From: SIG607 sp045648445
GTDB lineage: Bacteria; Bacillota; Clostridia; Oscillospirales; Acutalibacteraceae
Assembly: GCA_045648445.1 (NCBI GenBank)
Contig: JAZRNY010000033.1
Span: 1-64,000, forward strand
Direction of reading: 5' to 3'
DNA: 64,000 nucleotides
Shown: positions 15,886 to 24,062 of the stretch, in pieces
Numbering within the stretch: position 1 is the first letter of the stretch
Layout: each line of letters opens with the position of its first letter
Program-made: the position numbers and the translations under genes
The notes under the pieces: generated by a model
What the model was told of the DNA's origin: nothing
Seen by the model: only the letters and a program-made list of their open reading frames with translations
The model's database searches: none

Positions 15886-17259
15886 CTACAGTGTTACACC
15901 GTCTTTGAAAATGGCAATATCAAAGTAGCCGTTTTGCTCACCTTTAGAAAGTTTGCCATTAGCGGTATTAATACATAAATCAAAAAGTTGGTCACGTAAA
16001 TTTAGTTTATCAACGTTTGCAAGGATGCTTCCGGCATCAAAATCAATCCAATGAGATTTCTTTTCAAAAAGTGAAGTATTGGTCGAAATTTTTAACGTTG
16101 GAACAACGCTGCAAAAAGGTGTACCTCTGCCTGTGGTAAACAAAATTATATGAGCACCACTGCAAGCAAGGGATGTACACGCTACTTGATCGTTGCCGGG
16201 GCCGTTTACGATATATAAACCGGTACCGTCAGCGCATTCGCCAAAATCAAGAGCACCTTTTAAGGTTACTTTACCTGCTTTTTGAACGCAACCAAGAGAT
16301 TTTTCTTCAAGAGTCGAAATACCGCCTGCAATATTGCCGGGTGAAGGGTTCTCACCAATGCTTTCGTCGTGGTCCAAAAAGTATTGACGGAAAGCGTTAA
16401 TCATTCCGGCGCATTTATCAAAAGTATTTTTGCTGTCGGCGCGAGAAAGTAAAATGGGTTCGGCACCAAACACTTCAGGCATTTCACTCATAAGAATTTG
16501 ACCGCCAAATGAATAAAATTTATCAGCAACAAGACCTACCAAAGGATTGGCGGTTATACCGCTGTACCCATCGCTACCGCCACATTTAACACCAATTTTA
16601 AGTTTGCTGATAGGCAGTGAAGTGCGTTGGTCCTTTTCGGTAATGCTTTTTAAATCATTTATTATTTTACTTCCTTCGGTTATTTCATCGCTACAATCTT
16701 GAAGGCTTAAAAATTTAATTCGATCTTCGTCAATGTCGCCAAGCATTTCTTTCATAAGTTCAATGCGATTGTTTTCGCAACCAAGGCTTAACACTAAGAC
16801 ACCGCCTGCATTAGGATGCTTAATTAACCCGCACAAAAACTTTTGGGTTGTTAACAGGTCGCCGCCGAGTTGTGAACAACCGTAGGGATGTGTAAATGCT
16901 TTTACTCCGTTCTTATTTGCAAGAAGTTTAGCAGTATCGTTAATACAACCAACAGTTGGAATAATCCATATGTCGTTTCTGATACCAACATCACCGTTCT
17001 TGCGTTGATATCCCATAAATGTACCGCTGTTAAAGTCAATATTTGGCTCATTATAGGGCGTATATTCCCATTTGTCGGTACCTTTTAAGTTAGAACGTAG
17101 GTTGTCTGGACTGACTTTTTCACCTTTTTTTATGTCAAATTTAGCGTGGCCGATGGGAAAACCGTATTTAATAACGTTTTCACCTTCGTTTATATTATAT
17201 AACGCATATTTGTGTCCGTCAAGGCGAATTTCTACATTATCTGAGGAATGGATTTGCAT
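15886..17259 (-). CDS. uxaA: Altronate dehydratase
   Basis: UxaA dehydrates D-altronate to 2-keto-3-deoxygluconate. 457 residues, a little shorter than E. coli UxaA. It has an N-terminal SAF domain (about 1-95) and a C-terminal catalytic domain (about 100-457). GYQRKNGDVGIRNDIWIIPTVGC, THPYGCSQLGGD, LSLGCENN, VGVKCGGSDGYSG-like and TTGRGTPFCSVVPTLKIS segments are typical; the conserved cysteines would bind iron. The start overlaps the end of uxaB by 23 bases. Placement between uxaB and uxaC fixes the role as galacturonate catabolism. Confidence 0.95.
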   Translation of the reverse strand: MQIHSSDNVEIRLDGHKYALYNINEGENVIKYGFPIGHAKFDIKKGEKVSPDNLRSNLKGTDKWEYTPYNEPNIDFNSGTFMGYQRKNGDVGIRNDIWIIPTVGCINDTAKLLANKNGVKAFTHPYGCSQLGGDLLTTQKFLCGLIKHPNAGGVLVLSLGCENNRIELMKEMLGDIDEDRIKFLSLQDCSDEITEGSKIINDLKSITEKDQRTSLPISKLKIGVKCGGSDGYSGITANPLVGLVADKFYSFGGQILMSEMPEVFGAEPILLSRADSKNTFDKCAGMINAFRQYFLDHDESIGENPSPGNIAGGISTLEEKSLGCVQKAGKVTLKGALDFGECADGTGLYIVNGPGNDQVACTSLACSGAHIILFTTGRGTPFCSVVPTLKISTNTSLFEKKSHWIDFDAGSILANVDKLNLRDQLFDLCINTANGKLSKGEQNGYFDIAIFKDGVTL

Positions 17260-18544
17260 TTAATAATGCCTCCTCTAAATCCGAAAGATCTTCTCCCCAA
17301 AGGGTAGAGTTTTTAAGAATATCCTTAAGACTTGAATTTTTCATAACCTCAATAATTTCGGGAGCATCGTTTGGGGTACCGACTTTATAAAATTCAATAA
17401 GTTTAGAAAAACCGAAAACGAGATTTTTCGGATATTTACCGAAACGCTCTTTGTACACTTTAATAGATGGGAGTACGCGTACAACGAATTTGCTTACGGA
17501 GTTAAGCGCTATTGACATAAGATAGTGTTTAATATAAGGATTAGAAAAACGTACTAAAACACTTTTGGCATAACCGGTAAGTTCGTCTTTAGGGAGATCC
17601 AATGTTGGTATAATTTCTTCAAAAAGACATTTTGAAAGGAAAGATTTAACTTTTTCGTTTTCCATACAATCGCCAACTGTTTCAAGACCCAAAAGCAGAG
17701 CATAAGGCACTATTGAAGTATGTGAACCGTTTAAAATTCTCACCTTTCTGGTACGGTAACGTTCAAGAGCGTCTTTAGTAACGATTACGTTAAGACCTGC
17801 TTTGCTAAAAGGCATTTCTTTTTCTAAATCATAATCAGTTTCGATTACGAATAGATGGAAGAACTCAGAAGTGTTGAGCATTTTATCTTCATATGGTAAT
17901 TCGATGATCTCATCCTTAGGATAACCGGTATTAATTCTGTCGACTAGTGTGTTGCAAAAAACGTTATCATTTTCGATAAAGGATTTAAAATCGCTTCCTA
18001 AATTCCAAAGGTTAGCGTATTGCAAAACGGTTTGCTTTAGTTTATCGCCGTTTCTATCAATCAGTTCACAGGGAAGAAGTATAAAACCATTTAAATTGTT
18101 TTTGAAACGCTCATACATTAAAACAGTTAGTTTTGCAGGGAAACTTTTAGGCAAAGTGCCATCAAATTTGTCGGTATCGTCAAATGTAATACCTGCTTCG
18201 GTTGTGTTAGAAACTATGAAACGTAAATCTTTATTTTTGGCAAGATTTAAATATGCATCATAATCTTCGTAAGGATTTATACAAGAATCAATTACGTCAA
18301 TAAGTGTGGTTTCGGTACCTTCGCTACCGCGTATTATATGGGTATAAAGACCGTTTTGGCTGTTAAGAATATCGCATAAACCGTTTGCTATCGGCTGAAC
18401 TACAACGACGTTTGAATTAAATTCTCCGCTATCGTTCATTTTCTTAATCATCCAGTCGATGAAGCCTCTTAAAAATCCACCTTCTCCAAATTGTAAAACT
18501 TTAACTGGACGGTTAGATTTTTTACATTCGGTTATATTAGTCAT
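17237..18544 (-). CDS. uxaB: Tagaturonate reductase
   Basis: UxaB reduces tagaturonate to altronate with NADH. 435 residues. It belongs to the polyol-dehydrogenase type of long-chain family: N-terminal LQFGEGGFLRGFIDWMIKKM is the nucleotide-binding loop; GLYTHIIRGSEGTE, VSNTTEAGITFDDTDKFDG and CNTLVDRINTGYPKDE are strongly UxaB-like. ILNGSHTSIVPYALLLGLETV and FSNPYIKHYLMSIALNSVSKF mark the catalytic domain. This supports tagaturonate rather than fructuronate (UxuB). It overlaps the GH2 gene upstream by 8 bases and uxaA downstream by 23. Confidence 0.93.
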   Translation of the reverse strand: MTNITECKKSNRPVKVLQFGEGGFLRGFIDWMIKKMNDSGEFNSNVVVVQPIANGLCDILNSQNGLYTHIIRGSEGTETTLIDVIDSCINPYEDYDAYLNLAKNKDLRFIVSNTTEAGITFDDTDKFDGTLPKSFPAKLTVLMYERFKNNLNGFILLPCELIDRNGDKLKQTVLQYANLWNLGSDFKSFIENDNVFCNTLVDRINTGYPKDEIIELPYEDKMLNTSEFFHLFVIETDYDLEKEMPFSKAGLNVIVTKDALERYRTRKVRILNGSHTSIVPYALLLGLETVGDCMENEKVKSFLSKCLFEEIIPTLDLPKDELTGYAKSVLVRFSNPYIKHYLMSIALNSVSKFVVRVLPSIKVYKERFGKYPKNLVFGFSKLIEFYKVGTPNDAPEIIEVMKNSSLKDILKNSTLWGEDLSDLEEALLNANPFLR

Positions 18545-20243
18545 TGTTTTCTACCTCCTCTTTAAAATTTTGGAACTTTGCTTTTACAGTGTGGTAGGCA
18601 AGTTTGGGCTCGCGATAACCGCTTAACAAACCATCGTTGTTAAGGGTTGACACCCTAACAATATCTTTATCGGAAACAGAGTCGCAGAACTGTGAAATAA
18701 ACGAACCTATCATATAAGGACAATCGTGGAAAACTTGTAATGCTATATCGTGAAGTTTTGCCTGATATTCTTCGGTCCATTTTACGTCTTCAAAAGTATG
18801 GTAGCCGTATGCTGCTGAGGCACCGAATGCGCTCATAATAACAGGTTTGTTTTCAAAACCTAATTCTTTGCGACGTTCATCAAATGTTTCGACAAATGTG
18901 GGCCAGTATTCTCTTGTTCTGTATTTCCAACCAAAATACTGACTTATGGAAATAACGTCACAAAATTCGTAACAAATATCGGCCTTGGGTTTGTCGCTGG
19001 CGTATGTGACAAGTCTATTACCACCGTTTTCTTTTAAGTAGTTATAGTAGAGTTTAGACATAATATATCCGTTATTTGTGTTAGTACGGATTTCGTTATG
19101 CATTCCCCAAAAAACGATGCACGGATGATTGTAGTAGTGTCTTGCCATTTCTTTAAGCATTTGCAAGCCGCGTTTAATAAGCGTTTCGTTACCAAGGTCT
19201 GTTTCAGAATAACCGTCACCTGAAATAGGAATTTCGCTCCAGAAAAGTATACCTCTTTCGTCGAGCATATCAAGGAATATTCTTGAATTTGGATAATAAG
19301 AACCACGAATTGCGTTGCAACACATATCTTCAATAATATCCAAATCGTGAGACATTATTGCAGTGGGAAGCGACATGCCGAATTCGGGGTGGTCTTCGTG
19401 ACGATTAACACCTCTAAGTTCAATGTTTTTGTCGTTAAGATAGAGTTTGCAGTTTTTAACTTCAATAGTTCTAAATCCGATTTTGTCAATTAAATCGTCA
19501 TTTTCCGTATCGTAAGTAACTGTATAAAGGTAAGGATTGTCAAGATCCCAAAGGTTAATGTTATTTAAAGTTATTTTATCGGTAATAATTGTTTTTACCG
19601 AACCTTTACGTAGAGCAATTTTTTCGCTATAAATTTTCTGATTGTTTAAACTTATCGAAAATTCAGTTTCTTTCTTTTTATCGTAACCGTAAAGTTCAGC
19701 GGTAAAAAAGATTTCGGCGGATTTTTTATCTTTTGATAAAGTATAATCCATTTTAGCATATGTAATGGTTACACCTGTAAGTTTTTCTACTGAAACGCTT
19801 CTTGTGATTCCACCAAAATGTAACCAATCAACTGCTTTTTGAGGGATTGACGTTTCGTTAAAAGAATTGTCGACCTTTACCACTAATTTATGTATTCCAT
19901 CTTTAAGTTCAGGAACTATAAAATCAAATTGACAAAAACCGCCGTAATGATTTCCCAAGTATTCGCCGTCTAGCCAGACTTTACATTCGGTCATAACACC
20001 TTCGAAAACTATTCGTGCGTTTCCTTCAAAATAAAAGTCTTTTTGATACCAGCATACACCTTCGTACTTAAATAAGTCTAAATCACTGTTCCAAACCGAA
20101 GGAACAATAACCGTTTTGGCGTTGTTAAGTCCGTATTGATAATTTTGTTCTTCGCCAACGTTTTCAATATCTACAACAAATTTCCATGCACCGTCAAGAA
20201 ACGTTACCTGTCTTTTTATATGTTCGTCAAATAGTCGTTTCAT
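18537..20243 (-). CDS. GH2 beta-glucuronidase-like protein lacking the nucleophile
   Basis: 568 residues, a paralog of the next GH2 gene with collinear residue numbering. The GH2 layout is complete: sugar-binding domain, immunoglobulin-like domain and TIM barrel. The acid/base Glu384 in WGMHNEI is kept. However, the nucleophile position reads MSAFGA, with Ala472 where the paralog has Glu472. The uronate-recognising NxK motif reads NND (Asp537 instead of Lys537), and FIWQFCD has become FISQFCD. By family knowledge this should abolish normal retaining hydrolysis. The gene is intact and coupled to uxaB (8-base overlap), so it may be kept as a binding or regulatory protein, or have another chemistry. 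No signal peptide. Confidence 0.88.
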   Translation of the reverse strand: MKRLFDEHIKRQVTFLDGAWKFVVDIENVGEEQNYQYGLNNAKTVIVPSVWNSDLDLFKYEGVCWYQKDFYFEGNARIVFEGVMTECKVWLDGEYLGNHYGGFCQFDFIVPELKDGIHKLVVKVDNSFNETSIPQKAVDWLHFGGITRSVSVEKLTGVTITYAKMDYTLSKDKKSAEIFFTAELYGYDKKKETEFSISLNNQKIYSEKIALRKGSVKTIITDKITLNNINLWDLDNPYLYTVTYDTENDDLIDKIGFRTIEVKNCKLYLNDKNIELRGVNRHEDHPEFGMSLPTAIMSHDLDIIEDMCCNAIRGSYYPNSRIFLDMLDERGILFWSEIPISGDGYSETDLGNETLIKRGLQMLKEMARHYYNHPCIVFWGMHNEIRTNTNNGYIMSKLYYNYLKENGGNRLVTYASDKPKADICYEFCDVISISQYFGWKYRTREYWPTFVETFDERRKELGFENKPVIMSAFGASAAYGYHTFEDVKWTEEYQAKLHDIALQVFHDCPYMIGSFISQFCDSVSDKDIVRVSTLNNDGLLSGYREPKLAYHTVKAKFQNFKEEVENND

Positions 20244-20254
20244 AATTTCTGCTC

Positions 20255-21958
20255 CTAATTCTCGTTATCTTCTTTTTTGTATTTTACATATAGATCTTTA
20301 ACGGCGAAATAAGCCATTTTGGGATTTCTGTGCCTATCAATAATTCCTTTGTTATTGAAATTTTTGTATTTTGCGGTTACCATATCTGAACGGGAGTCGC
20401 AGAACTGCCAAATAAATGTTCCTATAATATAAGGACATCTGCGGAATACATCAATGGCTTTTGAAAGTAGATTTGCTTGATATTCTTCAGTCCAATGAAT
20501 ATTTTTAAAGGTGTGGTGACCGTAGGCAGCGGCAGCACCAAATTCACTCATAATTACAGGTTTATTTTCACAACCCGATTCGATACGTTTAGTATTAAAC
20601 CTATCAGGGAAATTTTCCCATTCATCGTAGTGGAAGTTATACCAACCGTAATATGCGTTAATTCCTATAACGTCGCAGAATTCGTAACAAGTATCAGCCA
20701 TATATTTGTATGTAGCGTAGATAACCAGCCGATTATTTGCGTGTTCTTTTAAGAAATTATAGTAGAGTTTGGACATTTCATAACCTTCAGGTGTTTCGGT
20801 GCTAATTTCGTTATGCATACCCCAGAATATTATACAAGGATGGTTGTAATAGTATTTAACCATTTCTCTATGCATTTCAAGACCACGTTCTAAAACTCTC
20901 TTATCTCCAAGAGTGGATGGTGAAAAACCGCATCCCCAAATAGGAATTTCACTCCAGAACATAATTCCGCGTTCATCCATCATATCAAGGAAAATTCTTG
21001 CATCGGGATAGTGAGAACCGCGAACAGCGTTACAACCTAGGTCTTCAATAATGTCTAAATCGTGAAGCATTGATTTTTCCGGAACTGCCATACCTAAACT
21101 TGCGTTATCTTCATGGCGGTTTACACCGCGGAAATTGATTTTTCTGTCGTTAAGCCATACAGCACAATCTTTTACTTCTACAGTTCTGAAACCAACTCTG
21201 TCGAATAGGTCGTCGGTATTTGTTTCAAAAGCGATATTATATAGATTGGGAGAGCCTATATCCCAAAGTTTGATATCATCAACTTTGATTTTATCACTAA
21301 CTATTGTTTTTGAAGCGCCTTTTCTTAAAGAAAGATTTTCACTGTATATAACGTTGTCGTTGAGTTTAACGGTAAAAAGATTATCTTTTTTCTTATCTGC
21401 ACCGTAAAGTTCTGCTGTAAAATAAACGTTGGCAGATTTTCTGTCATCGCTTAAAGTATAGTCGAATTTTCCGTATAACACGCAAAGACCGTTTAACTTT
21501 TCAACGGATACGCTTCTAGTTATACCACCGTAATGATACCAGTCTACGCAGTTTTGAGGTATAGAAATTTCGTCAAAGGAGTTGTCTACCTTTAAAACTA
21601 ATTTATGTGTACCTGCCTGAAGGTCGGGAATTATAAAGTCAAACTGACAAAAACCGCCGTAGTGGTAACCAATGTATTGACCGTCGAGCCAAACCTTACA
21701 TTCGGTCATTACTGCTTCAAACATTAGTCTGGCAGTTCCTTCAAAATAGAATTCTTTTTCATACCAACAAACGCCTTCGTAAGCAGCCATTCCCAAATAT
21801 GTATTCCAAACAGAAGGGACAATAACGGGTTTTGCCTTATTTAGTCCGTTGTAGTAATTATTTGCTTCGCCGATGTTTTCAGGGTCTGCTAAAAATTTCC
21901 ACGCACCGTCTAAATAGGTGACCTTTCTCTTTTTGTGTTCGTCAAATAATCTTTTCAT
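20255..21958 (-). CDS. GH2 beta-glucuronidase/galacturonidase-like enzyme
   Basis: 567 residues; releases a beta-linked uronic acid from oligosaccharides, inferred from family and operon. Catalytic residues are present: acid/base Glu384 in FWGMHNEIS and nucleophile Glu472 in IMSEFGA. The NxK motif that contacts the uronate carboxylate in beta-glucuronidases is Asn535-x-Lys537 (NNKGI). The N-terminal jelly-roll domain (about 1-150) has GVCWYEKEFYF and VWLDGQYIGYHYGGF. No signal peptide, so cytoplasmic action on imported oligosaccharides. First gene of the operon, 11 bases before the catalytically altered paralog; the downstream uxaBAC suggests galacturonate as a product. Confidence 0.92.
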   Translation of the reverse strand: MKRLFDEHKKRKVTYLDGAWKFLADPENIGEANNYYNGLNKAKPVIVPSVWNTYLGMAAYEGVCWYEKEFYFEGTARLMFEAVMTECKVWLDGQYIGYHYGGFCQFDFIIPDLQAGTHKLVLKVDNSFDEISIPQNCVDWYHYGGITRSVSVEKLNGLCVLYGKFDYTLSDDRKSANVYFTAELYGADKKKDNLFTVKLNDNVIYSENLSLRKGASKTIVSDKIKVDDIKLWDIGSPNLYNIAFETNTDDLFDRVGFRTVEVKDCAVWLNDRKINFRGVNRHEDNASLGMAVPEKSMLHDLDIIEDLGCNAVRGSHYPDARIFLDMMDERGIMFWSEIPIWGCGFSPSTLGDKRVLERGLEMHREMVKYYYNHPCIIFWGMHNEISTETPEGYEMSKLYYNFLKEHANNRLVIYATYKYMADTCYEFCDVIGINAYYGWYNFHYDEWENFPDRFNTKRIESGCENKPVIMSEFGAAAAYGHHTFKNIHWTEEYQANLLSKAIDVFRRCPYIIGTFIWQFCDSRSDMVTAKYKNFNNKGIIDRHRNPKMAYFAVKDLYVKYKKEDNEN

Positions 21959-22020
21959 ATTTTACACTCCGTTCTGAGTTGTTATTTATATTATATAACA
22001 TTTTAAAATAATTACAATGA
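21959..22020 (-). promoter_or_regulatory. Promoter of the uronate operon
   Basis: Read on the minus strand there is TTGTAA, 16 bases, then TATAAT, upstream of the first GH2 gene. The -35 match is only partial (4 of 6), which suits an activator-dependent promoter. The paired direct repeats at 22021-22053 sit immediately upstream of it. Confidence 0.5.
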
Positions 22021-22053
22021 CATATCGTACAAATTATTGGCAAATCGTTCAAA
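22021..22053. promoter_or_regulatory. Paired direct repeats, probable AraC-type operator (uronate operon)
   Basis: Two copies of a 13-base unit, CATATCGTACAAA (22021-22033) and CAAATCGTTCAAA (22041-22053), lie exactly 20 bases apart in the same orientation. Two tandem half-sites two helical turns apart, ending a few bases before a weak -35, is the arrangement bound by AraC-family activators. The same 33-base block, with four differences, occurs upstream of surface locus A at 42022-42054. Confidence 0.65.
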
Positions 22054-22075
22054 AATTACAATATTGTTACTAATA

Positions 22076-22104
22076 TTGACAAATAAATCCTAATATTGTA
22101 TTAT
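22076..22104 (+). promoter_or_regulatory. Sigma-A promoter of the GntR/ABC operon
   Basis: TTGACA at 22076-22081 and TATTAT at 22099-22104 with a 17-base spacer, about 30 bases before the GntR start codon. Confidence 0.75.
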
Positions 22105-22117
22105 CTGGATAGTACAA
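22096..22117. promoter_or_regulatory. Palindromic operator, probably for the GntR regulator
   Basis: The 22 bases from 22096 form a near-perfect palindrome, TTGTA-n-TATC-nn-GATA-n-TACAA (18 of 22 positions symmetrical). It covers the -10 of the operon promoter, so a bound repressor would block transcription. YtrA-type GntR proteins commonly repress their own operon through such a site; the pairing with this regulator is inferred. Confidence 0.6.
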
Positions 22118-22136
22118 GATTGACCGAGGTGGTTAA

Positions 22137-22502
22137 ATGATTTGGAAATTTGAAGAGGCTGGAAGTATATCCGGACAAATAGTTTCGAAGTTACGTTCTA
22201 AGATTATTTGTGGTGAATATAAAAGCGGTGAACAGTTTCCGACAGTAAGAAGTCTTGCATCGGATTTTGCAGTTAATCCCAATACCGTTCAAAAGTCTCT
22301 TTTGATTCTTGAGCAAGAAGGATTACTGGTAAGCAGAACGACTATCGGACGTTTTGTGACAGACGATGAAACCGTTTTAAACAATTCACGTGAAGAGTAT
22401 AAAAAATCGTTTATGGAAGCTGTTGTTAACAAAGCCAACGAAATTGGAATAAGCAAAAATACTTTTTTGTATTTTATTAGAGAAAGTGAGGTTTTAAAAT
22501 GA
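22137..22502 (+). CDS. GntR-family (YtrA-like) transcription regulator
   Basis: 121 residues: an N-terminal winged helix-turn-helix (about residues 10-75; SGQIVSKLRSKIICGEYKSGEQFPTVRSLASDFAVNPNTVQKSL) and only a short helical tail. The lack of a large effector domain is typical of the YtrA subfamily, which regulates adjacent ABC transporter genes, often in response to cell-envelope stress. The ATG follows GAGGTGG. The stop overlaps the ABC ATPase start by 4 bases. It probably acts at the palindrome at 22096-22117. Confidence 0.93.
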   Translation: MIWKFEEAGSISGQIVSKLRSKIICGEYKSGEQFPTVRSLASDFAVNPNTVQKSLLILEQEGLLVSRTTIGRFVTDDETVLNNSREEYKKSFMEAVVNKANEIGISKNTFLYFIRESEVLK

Positions 22503-23200
22503 GTAACCCTGTAATTTCGTGTGAAAATTTATGCAAAAGTTATAAAAAGAACGTTCCCGTTCTTGATACGCTTAATTTTAGTCTTGCTCCCGGTAAAATA
22601 ATGGGATTATTAGGTCCGAACGGTTGTGGCAAATCCACTTTTTTAAAGTTGATTTCCGGCCTTTTAATAGCTGATAGCGGTGAAATAAAAATTTGCGGAA
22701 TTAATAGAAGTGAAGAAACTAACAGGTTTGTTTCGTATTTGCCTGAAAGACCTTATTTTAACAGTAAAATGACCGTTGAAGAAATGATAAATTTCTTTAA
22801 AGATTTTTATGATGACTTTGATGAATTTATTGCCCGTAAAATGATAAGTGATATGTTAATTGATACTAAAGCGCAATTAAAAACACTTTCTAAAGGAACT
22901 AAAGAAAAGGTTCAACTTATTTTGGTTATGTCGAGAAGAGCAAAACTATTTTTATTGGATGAACCGATCGGCGGAGTTGATCCTGCTGCCAGAGAATATA
23001 TTTTGCGAACCATTATAGGAAACTATAGCGACGATGCTTCGGTAATAATTACTACTCATTTGATTTCTGATATCGAGCCTATTCTTGATGATTTTGCATT
23101 TATGAAAGGCGGTAAAATCTTTATGTCGGGTGTTGCAGACGAAGTCAGAGAAAATACCGGTAAGAGCCTTGATGTACTTTTCAGGGAGGTATTCAGATGA
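22499..23200 (+). CDS. ABC transporter ATP-binding protein
   Basis: 233 residues. Walker A is GLLGPNGCGKSTFLK, Walker B is LFLLDEPIGGVDP, and the switch histidine is in ITTHLISD. The signature motif is LSKGTKEK instead of LSGGQ, as is common in ATPases of this YtrB-like group. It powers the membrane protein encoded next, with a 4-base overlap at each end. The substrate is unknown; related systems act in export or in resistance to membrane-active agents. Confidence 0.94.
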   Translation: MSNPVISCENLCKSYKKNVPVLDTLNFSLAPGKIMGLLGPNGCGKSTFLKLISGLLIADSGEIKICGINRSEETNRFVSYLPERPYFNSKMTVEEMINFFKDFYDDFDEFIARKMISDMLIDTKAQLKTLSKGTKEKVQLILVMSRRAKLFLLDEPIGGVDPAAREYILRTIIGNYSDDASVIITTHLISDIEPILDDFAFMKGGKIFMSGVADEVRENTGKSLDVLFREVFR

Positions 23201-24051
23201 TTAAAAAATGTTTTAAATATGATTTTAATTACGTTATCAAAACGTGGTGGCTTGCAGCAGTAAGTCTTGTTTTAATTTCTTTTGGCGCTGGTTGGGGATT
23301 TAGAAATATTACTCTTTATTCCGCTGCTCCCAACAGGCATTTTATACTTGAATACGGACTTATAGTTGTTTATATTATAGCAGCAGGGGCACTTGGCATT
23401 TTAACTCAGGTACTATTATCCATAAGGCTTTACACGAATTTTTATAGTGATGAAGGCTATTTGACCTTCACGTTGCCCGTGAAAAGATCGACGCTGTTAA
23501 AGTCAAAAGTTTTATGCGGATTTGTTTTCGAATTGTTGACGGCCTTAACTATTATTACTTCAATAGTTATAATTCTCGCTATGGTACCGTCAGAACATAA
23601 AGAATATTTTAATTTATTGCAAGAGATAATTTGTGAATTTACTCAGTGGTTCATACTTGATATTCCAAATAGTGAAAAAATATGGTTTGTCCTTTATTTG
23701 TTTGAGATATTCTTAATTGGAATTTTGACGCTTTTGGGTATATGTATAACTTTATATATGTTAATAACGTTAGGCGCAACTTTAGTTAAAAAATTTAAAA
23801 TAGGCGCTATTATAGGCTTTATAGTAGGCGCTGACTATGTATTTTCAATTATATCGGTTGCCGCAGGAATTTCTTTTACGCTATGGATAGAAGCTGCTTC
23901 CTATCTCTTCGCAGATAAGACAAACGGCACTACGGGTTTTTGGATTGTTTTATTTATGTTTTTTGCGCTGATTGTGATTTTATCAACGGTTATAACCTTG
24001 TTTGTTAATATAACACAGGGTCTTATTGACCGAAAACTTAATCTGCAATAG
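23197..24051 (+). CDS. ABC transporter permease
   Basis: 284 residues with about six hydrophobic membrane helices (near residues 15-35, 48-70, 105-130, 165-195, 200-228 and 240-270). It carries the loop LRSTLLKSKVL-like VKRSTLLKSKVLCG and RLYTNFYSDEGYLTFTLPV, which are typical of permeases paired with GntR/YtrB-type ATPases. It overlaps the ATPase gene by 4 bases and is followed after 11 bases by an extracytoplasmic protein gene. Confidence 0.88.
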   Translation: MIKKCFKYDFNYVIKTWWLAAVSLVLISFGAGWGFRNITLYSAAPNRHFILEYGLIVVYIIAAGALGILTQVLLSIRLYTNFYSDEGYLTFTLPVKRSTLLKSKVLCGFVFELLTALTIITSIVIILAMVPSEHKEYFNLLQEIICEFTQWFILDIPNSEKIWFVLYLFEIFLIGILTLLGICITLYMLITLGATLVKKFKIGAIIGFIVGADYVFSIISVAAGISFTLWIEAASYLFADKTNGTTGFWIVLFMFFALIVILSTVITLFVNITQGLIDRKLNLQ

Positions 24052-24062
24052 GGGGTATTAAT

